Assembly (NCBI RefSeq): GCF_017573465.1
Contig: NZ_JAGEPF010000029.1
Location: 80,655-144,654, forward strand
Origin: Actinomadura violacea
Lineage (GTDB): Bacteria; Actinomycetota; Actinomycetes; Streptosporangiales; Streptosporangiaceae
Reading direction: 5' to 3'
DNA: 64,000 bases
Shown here: positions 57,829-64,000 of the stretch, in pieces
Layout of the letters: each line of letters begins with the position of its first letter
Numbering within the stretch: the first letter of the stretch is position 1
Notes under the pieces: model-generated
What the model saw: the letters and a program-made list of their open reading frames with translations, nothing else
Database searches by the model: none
Told to the model about the DNA's origin: nothing
Program-made: the position numbers and the translations under genes

Positions 57829-59208
57829 CTAGGGCGCCGCCGGGGGCGGGCCGCGCGGTGTCCGCTTCCGCTTGAGCGACTCGTCCACGCTCGCCAGCAC
57901 GATCGGCACGATCACGCTCAGCCAGAAGTCGCGCCACCCCCACGCGCCGAGCTTGACGCCGAACGCGCTGGCCACGCACACGAACCCGAGCACCAGCGCC
58001 GGCCAGTGCCGCCGCACGAACGGCACCGGGTCGGCGAGCCGGCGGTGCGGCAGCAGCGCCGCCACCGGCCGCTCGCGCGCATGGGCGCGCTGCACGACCG
58101 TCGCGTCCGGGAACCAGTGCAGTACGTCCGCGCCTCCGGCGAGCGGCACGCGGGTGAGCGCGATCAGCGTCTCCAGCCGCCACCACAGCGTCCACAGCGA
58201 GGTGCGGCCGCCGCCCGGCGGCCCGTTGCGGCGGGGGTCGGTGACCTCGCCGCGCGCCAGCGTCCGGAAGGCGCGGGCGATCGTCGGCCCGTGCGGGCCG
58301 CGCGGGTCGTGCAGCAGCGCCGTCAGCGCGATCGGCAGGCCGTAGTGCCACAGCGCCAGCCGCCACACCGGCCGCGACCCGAGGCCGTGCGGGGACACCT
58401 CGTACGTCTCGATCCAGGTGTGGTCGTCGTCGGGGTCGAGGTGGGCGAGCAGCCAGTCGTAGGCGTCCAGCAGCCGCTCGGACCGCAGCCCCGGCCGCGC
58501 CTCCGCCAGCGTCACCAGCACGAACGCCGTGTGCGTGACGGTCGCCGCGGCCGCCGGCTCCGGGCCCCACGCGGGCCGGTGCGCCGTCCGGCCCGCGGTC
58601 AGCCACTCCACGCCCCGGTCCACGGCCGGGTCGTACGGGTTCAGTTGCGCGAGGGCGCGCAGTGCCAGGCACGTCTGCCACACCCGGGACGCGCAGCCGT
58701 ATAGCGAGCCCCAGCCGCCGTCGGGGTTCTGGTTGCGCAGCAGCCACCGGTACGCGCGCCGCAGGTCCGGGGCGTCCTCGCGCAGGTCGCAGCGTGCGCG
58801 GGCGAGGAACCGGGCGATCCAGCCGGTGGCCTCCACCACGGGCATGCCGAGGCTCGTGCGGGTCGCCCAGCCGCCGTCGCGCAGCGCGTCGGCGGACGAC
58901 GCCTGCCGTTCGGCGAGGAAGGCCAGCCCCGCGTCGAAGTGCTCGAACGGGCGGCCCGCCTCCACGAACGCCAGCAGCCCGAGCGCCGTCGCGGTCGTCC
59001 CGGGCTCGGGCCGGGCCAGCTCGTGGTACCAGCCGCCGCCGCTGCCGGGCGCGGGCGCGTAGGTGTCGCGCAGGACGTCGAGGGACTCGTTCAGGCGGGC
59101 CTGGAGCACCGCCATGTCGATGGCGGGGGCGGCGCGGGCGCCGGAGGACGCGGGGGCGGGAGGGGCGGCGCGGGGCGCGCGGGCGGGGAGCTGTGGGGTC
59201 TGGTTCAC
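57829..59208 (-). CDS. Prenyltransferase/squalene-cyclase-repeat protein with C-terminal membrane segments
   Basis: The product has 459 residues from a GTG at 59208 (gaaggcag upstream). After a ~30-residue Ala/Pro leader it has alpha-alpha-barrel repeats: TTATALGLLAFVEAG, LRNQNPDGGWGSLYGCAS (a QW-type motif), VWQTCLALRALAQL, HTAFVLVTLAEARPGL. DPDD at residues 258-261 has the DxDD form of class II terpene cyclases but sits in a loop (HLDPDDDHTW), so it may be fortuitous. Two hydrophobic stretches (about 402-418 and 425-441) near the C-terminus suggest membrane attachment, unusual for cyclases. Far shorter than squalene-hopene cyclase. Function unknown. Confidence 0.8.
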   Translation of the reverse strand: MNQTPQLPARAPRAAPPAPASSGARAAPAIDMAVLQARLNESLDVLRDTYAPAPGSGGGWYHELARPEPGTTATALGLLAFVEAGRPFEHFDAGLAFLAERQASSADALRDGGWATRTSLGMPVVEATGWIARFLARARCDLREDAPDLRRAYRWLLRNQNPDGGWGSLYGCASRVWQTCLALRALAQLNPYDPAVDRGVEWLTAGRTAHRPAWGPEPAAAATVTHTAFVLVTLAEARPGLRSERLLDAYDWLLAHLDPDDDHTWIETYEVSPHGLGSRPVWRLALWHYGLPIALTALLHDPRGPHGPTIARAFRTLARGEVTDPRRNGPPGGGRTSLWTLWWRLETLIALTRVPLAGGADVLHWFPDATVVQRAHARERPVAALLPHRRLADPVPFVRRHWPALVLGFVCVASAFGVKLGAWGWRDFWLSVIVPIVLASVDESLKRKRTPRGPPPAAP

Positions 59209-59333
59209 GGTGCTGCCTTCTATCCCGTATGTGCCCGTTCGGCCATGCTTTGTACCCCATGGGTCCCGTGTCTGTATCCGCCGCCGTACAGATCGCCGGC
59301 GCGGCGGCGCGGGCACGCTGGAGGCGACCGCCC

Positions 59334-60083
59334 GTGCGTCCCCGTGTGCTGGAGGAGGCGTTGGCCGAGCCATCGGTGCAGCCCGGCCGCGAGTGCGTGC
59401 TGTGCCCGCCCCTCCGGTTCCGGATCAACGCCATGGCCGGGCTGCCGGGCGATCCGTCCGTCCTCGCCCGGGACCGCGACTTCCTGCTGATGCCCGACGT
59501 CGCGCCGCTCGCCGACGGGCATCTCCTCCTCGTCACGCGCGAGCACCACCAGTGCGCGGGCGGCTTCGACGCACGGCTGTGGGGCCGCGCCCTGCGCTGG
59601 CGCGACCACGTCTCCGGCCTCTATCGGCACGCCTATGGCACGGGCGAACTGCTGCTCTTCGAGCACGGGCCCGCGCTGTCGCAAGGCGGCGGCGCGTGCA
59701 TCGACCACGCGCACTGGCACTTCCTCCCCGGGACGCCGGGCGTGCGCGACGTCGTGGAGGAGTGCGGTCTGCCGGGGGCGCCCGCCGAGTTCGCGGCGCT
59801 CCGGGCCCGCGTCCGCACCGGGCACTCCTACCTGCTCGTCGAGGAGCGGGGGACGGCGACCGTCCATCCCGGCGACGGCGTGCGCGGCCAGTTCCTGCGC
59901 TGGGCCGTCACCGCGGCCCTGGGAAGCGCCGAACCGTGGCGCTGGCAGGAGACGTTCGGGCTGCCCGAGAGCCGGCGGCGCTTCCTGCGCACCCTGCGAG
60001 CGCTGCGCCGCGCGGCCGCCGCCCTCGGCGGTCCGCCCTGCGACGGCGGCCCATACGATCATCGGGACGGCGGCCGCCGGTAG
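59334..60083 (+). CDS. HIT-like protein with N-terminal CxxC
   Basis: With the GTG at 59334 (ggagg nine bases upstream) the product has 249 residues. In-frame ATGs at 59229 and 59259 exist, but using 59229 would leave only 20 bases to the divergent gene. A zinc-type CVLC pair (Cys21/Cys24) is followed by FLLMPDVAPLADGHLLLVTREHH and the HIT-like signature CIDHAHWHFLPG (His125/127/129), then a helical C-terminal part. CxxC plus HxHxH places it near HIT/galactose-1-phosphate uridylyltransferase-like nucleotide transferases/hydrolases. It diverges from the cyclase-like gene; a functional link is possible. Confidence 0.82.
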   Translation: MRPRVLEEALAEPSVQPGRECVLCPPLRFRINAMAGLPGDPSVLARDRDFLLMPDVAPLADGHLLLVTREHHQCAGGFDARLWGRALRWRDHVSGLYRHAYGTGELLLFEHGPALSQGGGACIDHAHWHFLPGTPGVRDVVEECGLPGAPAEFAALRARVRTGHSYLLVEERGTATVHPGDGVRGQFLRWAVTAALGSAEPWRWQETFGLPESRRRFLRTLRALRRAAAALGGPPCDGGPYDHRDGGRR

Positions 60084-60091
60084 GACGGCCG

Positions 60092-60589
60092 TCAGCGGGC
60101 GGCCGGCAGGAACGCGCGCACCACCGGGCGCAGGCTCGGGATCAGCGGGTAGGACCACACCTCGTCCAGCGGCACCCAGGCGCATCCGTCCAGGTGGTCG
60201 CTCTCGTCCTGGTTGCCGAACCGGACGTCGAGCGTCAGCGGGCGGCAGCGGCGGGCCGCCGCGACCACCCGGACCGTCCCGCCCCCCGCGCCGGGGGACC
60301 GGTCGTCCATGAACCACTGCCACAGATGGAACGGCGGCCCCGGATCGATCTTCAGGCCGACCTCCTCCCACACCTCCCGCCGGATGTGGTCGTCGAGGTC
60401 CAGGTCGCCGCGGACGTCCAGCCGCCCGCCGGGCACCTCCCAGCGGCCGGGCTGGAAGGGGTCGGACACCGCCTTGCGCACCATCAGCAGCCGCCCGCCG
60501 GACGTGATGAACGCCTTCTGTGCGAACTGCAGGCGGACCGGCGGCGGGGCGGTGACGGGGCCGGGGGAGCCGGACTCTGGTGAGGGCAT
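60092..60589 (-). CDS. Nudix hydrolase
   Basis: The product has 165 residues from the ATG at 60589 with a gggaggtaa ribosome site eight bases away. The Nudix box is recognisable as GGRLDVRGDLDLDDHIRREVWEEVGL; the core REVWEEVGL is intact while the upstream GxxxxxE portion is altered (Asp in place of the usual Glu). Preceding WEVPGG and the LQFAQKAFITSGGRLLMVRKA strand are typical. Substrate unknown. It converges on the HIT-like gene with an 8-base gap. Confidence 0.9.
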   Translation of the reverse strand: MPSPESGSPGPVTAPPPVRLQFAQKAFITSGGRLLMVRKAVSDPFQPGRWEVPGGRLDVRGDLDLDDHIRREVWEEVGLKIDPGPPFHLWQWFMDDRSPGAGGGTVRVVAAARRCRPLTLDVRFGNQDESDHLDGCAWVPLDEVWSYPLIPSLRPVVRAFLPAAR

Positions 60590-61131
60590 CGCGGGATTAC
60601 CTCCCTGGCACCGGCCCACCGGGGCCGACCTGGCATCACGGTAACAAGGCGGGCGTTCGGGCCGGGGTGTTCGGCGGGCCAGATGACCGTCACTTTCCCA
60701 GGTCGAAGGCGGCCGGCCGGGCTCGGCGCCGTGGCCGTACGCGGCGCGCCCCCGGCGTACGGGAATGCGGAGCCGCCCGGCCGGGTTGGAACGATCGGCG
60801 TACTTCGCGGCGGACGCGGAACCTTGCGGGGCGCGCACACGCCCCGCAGGTGGTAGTGTTGGTGGCCGACCGGCCCTGTGCACGCGACCGATGAGGTCGT
60901 GCGCGCCGGGCGCTCAAGCGGAGGCCACCTCCCACCTGACCGGCCGTGAGGCCGGTGGGTATCGGTCCGGCGAACGGGCGCGGCGCGCTCGTTTCGCCGT
61001 CGTCCCCGGACGGCAGCAGCCGTTCAGGGCGACCGAAGGTGGCCCCGCACGTGAGTCGTGCGGGGCTTTTCGCGTGAGAGCCTCGGGGTACGACCGGTCC
61101 CAGAACTTGAGAACGGCCCCAAGGAGGTCCC
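60590..61131 (+). promoter_or_regulatory. Long infC leader region
   Basis: 542 gene-free bases between the Nudix start and infC. Elements read from sequence: a gcggggcg/cgccccgc stem at about 60826-60847 and a tagtgt hexamer (about 60855) that could be a -10 box. A composite stem around accggcc (60941-60947) and ggccggt (60952-60958) follows, then ggccacct (60923-60930), which can pair with aggtggcc (61037-61044), and an intrinsic terminator at 61042-61070. The pairing competes with the terminator's first bases, so transcription attenuation is plausible. Confidence 0.55.
61042..61070 (+). terminator. Intrinsic terminator/attenuator in the infC leader
   Basis: Arms gccccgcacg (61042-61051) and cgtgcggggc (61057-61066) with loop tgagt are followed directly by four T residues. 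It is one of the few hairpins in the window with a U-tract, and it lies 62 bases upstream of the infC start, where full termination would prevent expression of infC. Confidence 0.75.
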
Positions 61132-61707
61132 ATCAGCGCCGAACCGCGTATCAACGACCGCATTCGCGTGCCCGAGGTCCGGCTCGTCGGCCCGAACGGC
61201 GAACAGGTGGGCATCGTGCCCATCGCCAAGGCCCTTGAACTCGCGCGTGAGTCGGACCTCGACCTGGTCGAGGTGGCGCCCACCGCGCGCCCGCCCGTCG
61301 CCAAGCTCATGGACTACGGCAAGTTCAAGTACGAGTCCGCGATGAAGGCGCGTGAGGCGCGGAAGAACCAGGCGCACACGATCATCAAGGAGATCAAGCT
61401 CCGCCCGAAGATCGACCCGCACGACTACGAGACCAAGAAGGGTCACGTGGTGCGGTTCCTGAAGGCCGGGGACAAGGTGAAGGTCACGATCATGTTCCGT
61501 GGTCGTGAGCAGTCCCGTCCCGAGCTCGGTTTCCGGCTGCTGCAGCGGCTCGCCGACGACGTCGAGGAGCTCGGCTTCGTCGAGTCGCGGCCCAAGCAGG
61601 ACGGCCGTAACATGATCATGGTGCTCGGTCCGCACAAGAAGAAGGCGGAGGCCAAGGCCGAGCGGGCCGCGAGCCGCGAGCAGGACGCGGCGACCGGACC
61701 GGCCTGA
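61132..61707 (+). CDS. infC: Translation initiation factor IF-3 (AUC start codon)
   Basis: The product has 191 residues. Conserved sequence begins immediately at ATC AGC GCC GAA CCG (61132), i.e. (I/M)SAEPRINDRIRVPEVRLVG, preceded by an ideal aaggaggt seven bases away or less. No ATG/GTG/TTG lies between that site and the conserved region, and starting at the first GTG (61168) would delete a conserved part. infC genes elsewhere use AUU or AUC starts for autoregulation by IF-3. N-domain (ALELARESDLDLVEVAPTA), linker helix and C-domain (IKEIKLRPKIDPHDYETKK onward) are complete, plus a charged Ala-rich tail. Confidence 0.95.
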   Translation: MSAEPRINDRIRVPEVRLVGPNGEQVGIVPIAKALELARESDLDLVEVAPTARPPVAKLMDYGKFKYESAMKAREARKNQAHTIIKEIKLRPKIDPHDYETKKGHVVRFLKAGDKVKVTIMFRGREQSRPELGFRLLQRLADDVEELGFVESRPKQDGRNMIMVLGPHKKKAEAKAERAASREQDAATGPA

Positions 61708-62079
61708 CCCGCCGCCGACCGCGCGAGCGCGACGCCGGCCGCGAAGGCGGCCGCGGCGCCCGGTCGTGAACGCCCGACCGCGGCGCTCACCCGATGCTGC
61801 CCGCGCGAGCGCGGTGCGCACCCGGGCGCAGTGCCCGCACGACCCGGTACCGGACCGGCCGCGACGCCGGTCCGGCCGCAACGCCCGCGGCCCGCAAGGG
61901 CCGCCGGGCCCCCGCCCCGGCGGCGGGCCCGCCGGCGGTCTCGTGGCTTTCGCGGGACCGTTACGCACGTACATTGAAGCCTGACCTGGCGCGTCGCACG
62001 CGTCCGAGTGCGACGCGCCGATCAGGTGCGCTCCCGTGCCGCCGCACGGGGGCCGGGAACGAGGGAGACGACGGCGACC
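61708..62079 (+). promoter_or_regulatory. infC-rpmI intergenic region with a long stem
   Basis: 372 bases without a gene, very GC-rich with many short stems. The most striking is a hairpin with arms ggcgcgtcgcac (61988-61999) and gtgcgacgcgcc (62008-62019) and an outer cctga/tcagg pair (61980-61984, 62022-62026), ending 54 bases before rpmI. It may be a ribosomal-protein (L20-type) autoregulatory leader or a processing site. A tacatt hexamer near 61970 could be a -10 box. Confidence 0.45.
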
Positions 62080-62274
62080 ATGCCGAAGACCAAGACCCAC
62101 AGCGGTGCCAAGAAGCGCTTCAAGCTGACCGGCTCCGGCAAGGTGATGCGCCGCCGCGCCAACAAGAACCACCTGCTCGAGCACAAGCCCACCAAGCGGA
62201 CGCGCCGCCTGTCCGGCCCCGCCGTGGTGGCCGACGCCGACGCCAAGAACATCAAGAAGCTGCTGCGCAAGTAG
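62080..62274 (+). CDS. rpmI: 50S ribosomal protein L35
   Basis: The product has 64 residues from the ATG at 62080, exact length for L35. Sequence MPKTKTHSGAKKRFKLTGSG onward, with RRRANKNHLLEHKPTKRTR, is fully conserved. A structural protein of the large subunit, in the conserved order infC - rpmI - rplT. Confidence 0.97.
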   Translation: MPKTKTHSGAKKRFKLTGSGKVMRRRANKNHLLEHKPTKRTRRLSGPAVVADADAKNIKKLLRK

Positions 62275-62343
62275 CACCGACCGGCAACATCGACGACCGG
62301 CCGGCGCCAGGACGGCACCGGCCCCCACGAAGGAGTTCAGCAC

Positions 62344-62712
62344 GTGGCACGCGTGAAGCGGGCGGTCAACGCCGCCAAGAAGCGTCGGGTCGTTCTGGAG
62401 CGGTCGAGCGGCTACCGCGGCCAGCGTTCGCGGCTGTACCGCAAGGCCAAGGAGCAGCAGCTCCACTCGATGACCTACGCCTTCCGGGACCGCAAGGACC
62501 GCAAGGGCCAGTTCCGCCGCCTGTGGATCCAGCGGATCAACGCCGCGGCCCGCGCCAACGGCATTACCTACAACCGGTTCATCCAGGGCCTGAAGGCCGC
62601 CGAGGTGGAGGTCGACCGGCGCATGCTGGCCGAGCTCGCCGTGAACGACGCCCCCGCGTTCGCCGCCCTGGTCAAGGTGGCCAAGGACGCGCTGCCGGCG
62701 GAGGCCGCCTGA
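62344..62712 (+). CDS. rplT: 50S ribosomal protein L20
   Basis: The product has 122 residues from a GTG (aaggag upstream). Conserved segments: MARVKRAVNAAKKRRVVLER, SGYRGQRSRLYRKAKEQQLH, FRRLWIQRINAAARANGITYN and LAELAVNDAPAFAALV. L20 is an early assembly protein of the large subunit and in some bacteria represses this operon. Confidence 0.97.
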   Translation: MARVKRAVNAAKKRRVVLERSSGYRGQRSRLYRKAKEQQLHSMTYAFRDRKDRKGQFRRLWIQRINAAARANGITYNRFIQGLKAAEVEVDRRMLAELAVNDAPAFAALVKVAKDALPAEAA

Positions 62713-62746
62713 GCCGGGCGACCTGGCGACGGGCGAGTACGGCGAC

Positions 62747-63562
62747 ATGGCGGGCCGCGAGCTGACCTCTATCCGATCACCACGGGTGAAGGCCGCTCGC
62801 CGGCTCGCCAAACGCGCCTTCCGGCGCCGTGAGGGGCGGTTCCTCGCCGAGGGGCCGCAGGCGGTGCGGGAGGCGCTGGAGATCCCCGGCGGGCTGGCCG
62901 AGCTGTTCACCACGGCCGAGGCCGAGTCCCGCCATCCCGAGCTGGTGGCCGCCGCCGAGCGCGCCGGGGTCCCGGTGCTGCGGGTCAGCGGCGAGGTCAT
63001 GGCGGAGCTGGCGCAGACCGTCACCCCGCAGGGGCTGCTGGCGGTCTGCGGGTTCGTGGACGTCCCGCTGGCCGGCGCGCTGGAGTCCGGCCCGCGGCTG
63101 GTGACGGTCCTCGCGCACGTCCGCGACCCCGGCAACGCCGGGACGGTGCTGCGCACCGCGGACGCGGCGGGCTCGGAGGCGGTCGTGTTCACCGACGCCT
63201 CCGTCGACCCCTACAACGGCAAGTGCGTGCGCGCCTCGGCGGGCAGCCTGTTCCATCTGCCGGTGGTGGTCGGGCCGCGTTTCGACACGCTGATCCCGGA
63301 GTTGAAGAAGTCGGGGCTGACGGTGCTGGCCGCCGACGGCGCCGGCGACCGGACCCTGGACGAGGCCATCGACGAGGGGCTGCTGGCGCGGCCCACCGCC
63401 TGGGTGTTCGGCAACGAGGCGTGGGGGCTGCCCGAGGAGATCCTCCGGCACGTGGACGAGGTGGTCCGGGTGCCGATCTACGGCCGGGCCGAGAGCCTGA
63501 ACCTGGCGACGGCAGCGGCCGTCTGCCTGTACGCCTCGGCGCGGGCGCAGCGCCGGGCCTGA
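62747..63562 (+). CDS. TrmH/SpoU-family RNA methyltransferase
   Basis: The product has 271 residues. An N-terminal substrate-binding domain (RVKAARRLAKRAFRRREGRFLAEGPQAVREAL, given in part) precedes a SPOUT knot domain with motif 1 HVRDPGNAGTVLRTADAAG, motif 2 WVFGNEAWGLPEEI and motif 3 VPIYGRAESLNLATAAAVCLYA. It is likely a 2'-O-methyltransferase acting on 23S rRNA or tRNA; the exact target is not readable. It directly follows rplT, a common arrangement in actinobacteria before the pheST region. Confidence 0.94.
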   Translation: MAGRELTSIRSPRVKAARRLAKRAFRRREGRFLAEGPQAVREALEIPGGLAELFTTAEAESRHPELVAAAERAGVPVLRVSGEVMAELAQTVTPQGLLAVCGFVDVPLAGALESGPRLVTVLAHVRDPGNAGTVLRTADAAGSEAVVFTDASVDPYNGKCVRASAGSLFHLPVVVGPRFDTLIPELKKSGLTVLAADGAGDRTLDEAIDEGLLARPTAWVFGNEAWGLPEEILRHVDEVVRVPIYGRAESLNLATAAAVCLYASARAQRRA

Positions 63563-63867
63563 GACACGCCGGCCTCCGAGGGAGCGCCGGCGGACACGTA
63601 CGAGCGGCCGCGGCGGTTCAATGCGTTCCGTGGCCGGTTGGCCGCAAGCGGTCGCCTTCCGGACCGTTTCGTGCCGGGTGAGCTGCGAAGATGGTCTTCC
63701 GGTGGGCGGCAGGGCAGGGGGCCCGCCGGCACGGGGGACTCATTCCAAGGTAGGAGCGGGATACCGGCCCGGCGGTGGATCCGACCGCGCCGGCCCGCTG
63801 CCTACGGTGTTGACCAGGGCGTTGACCAGGGGCGGCAGCGGTGCCGCGCAGAGTGGGGGCGAACGTG
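63563..63867. other. Gene-poor gap after the methyltransferase gene
   Basis: 305 bases in which I see no supported gene. It contains a direct repeat gttgaccagg at 63809-63818 and 63821-63830, which includes TTGACC and could belong to a promoter for the next gene, and several short GC stems. Confidence 0.4.
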
Positions 63868-64000
63868 ATGACCGAGGAGACCAGGCCGGCGAGGCGGCCG
63901 GGCCGGCGCGCACCGGAGATCCGGTGCCGGACGGGCGCCGGCCAGGCCGCGCCGCTCGGTTCCGCGGCGCCCGGCACGGCCGCGACCGGCAAGCGCGCGC
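63868..64000 (+). CDS. Start of an unidentified gene (truncated by window end)
   Basis: An open frame from the ATG at 63868 (or a GTG at 63865, with gggggc just upstream) runs to the window end without a stop: MTEETRPARRPGRRAPEIRC and about 24 more residues. The sequence is low-complexity Arg/Pro/Ala and not diagnostic. In related actinomycetes a sensor-kinase gene often follows this methyltransferase, but I cannot confirm that here. Confidence 0.4.
   Translation, partial: MTEETRPARRPGRRAPEIRCRTGAGQAAPLGSAAPGTAATGKRA

Noticed and set aside
57829..59208. Squalene-hopene cyclase assignment
   Set aside because: The protein is about 460 residues rather than about 630, has only one clear QW-type repeat, and lacks the DVDDTA active-site context. 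Only a general repeat-family label is justified.
1..64000. tRNA, rRNA, CRISPR, prophage or transposon
   Set aside because: None found on reading both strands by eye. A tRNA could still be missed without a covariance-model scan.

Overview
The window is chromosomal DNA from a high-GC actinomycete. The evidence is very strong GC bias with GTG/TTG starts, densely packed operons with 4-base start/stop overlaps, the mycobacterial/streptomycete-type order thrS ... HIT protein ... pgsA - acyltransferase - pimA ... pdxS/pdxT - yebC - ruvCAB - yajC - secDF - apt - rel ... hisS/aspS ... alaS - ruvX - mltG - aroE, and an infC gene that appears to begin with AUC. A Thermomonosporaceae/Streptosporangiales-type genome (for example Actinomadura) fits best by overall impression, but genus is inference. 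No insertion sequence, prophage, CRISPR array, tRNA or rRNA gene was seen.

Layout. 1-4351: tail of a ROK-family protein, then a small catabolic/redox island (TetR regulator, acyl-CoA dehydrogenase, divergent SDR, quinone oxidoreductase) with a 22-base perfect palindrome between the divergent genes. 4385-6335: LuxR-type response regulator and its histidine kinase. 6474-8741: cysteine dioxygenase behind a short cysteine-containing leader ORF, then a sugar-porter-type transporter. 8792-11030: thrS behind a possible threonine-codon leader peptide and strong hairpins. 11082-15365: two tandemly duplicated secreted repeat proteins, a TetR regulator, a membrane-anchored protein and an Asp23/Gls24 protein. 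15533-24445: the phosphatidylinositol mannoside locus (HIT, pgsA, acyltransferase, pimA), interrupted by a DCC1/HTTM/deacetylase group and an EF-G-like GTPase.

24457-40264: housekeeping operons: LemA-like protein, DUF3048 lipoprotein, pdxS and pdxT (split by an unknown gene), yebC, an Eis-like acetyltransferase, ruvCAB (with a match to the mycobacterial RecA-independent damage promoter), yajC-secD-secF, apt and bifunctional rel. 40370-46413: aspS-hisS-metallo-hydrolase on the minus strand, divergent from a membrane-anchored cyclophilin and a DUF349 protein. 46414-46766: hairpin-rich non-coding DNA. 46767-49250: DinB/TIGR03086 protein and a DUF305/DUF3105/His-Met-rich membrane group, possibly metal-related.

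49379-57814: PAP2/AUR1-like protein overlapping rarA, DUF948, DUF6167-like, alaS, ruvX, mltG, aroE. 57829-60589: a membrane-anchored squalene/prenyltransferase-repeat protein divergent from a CxxC/HxHxH HIT-like protein, then a Nudix hydrolase. 60590-63562: a long infC leader with an intrinsic terminator, infC, rpmI, rplT and a SpoU-type rRNA methyltransferase. The window ends in the first codons of an unidentified gene.

The most interesting items are regulatory: the thrS and cysteine leader ORFs, the infC leader and AUC start, the ruvC damage promoter and the TetR palindrome. Less-explored gene groups are the cyclase-like/HIT pair, the DCC1-HTTM module and the DUF305/DUF3105 cluster. I did not find a convincing, entirely new multi-gene system.
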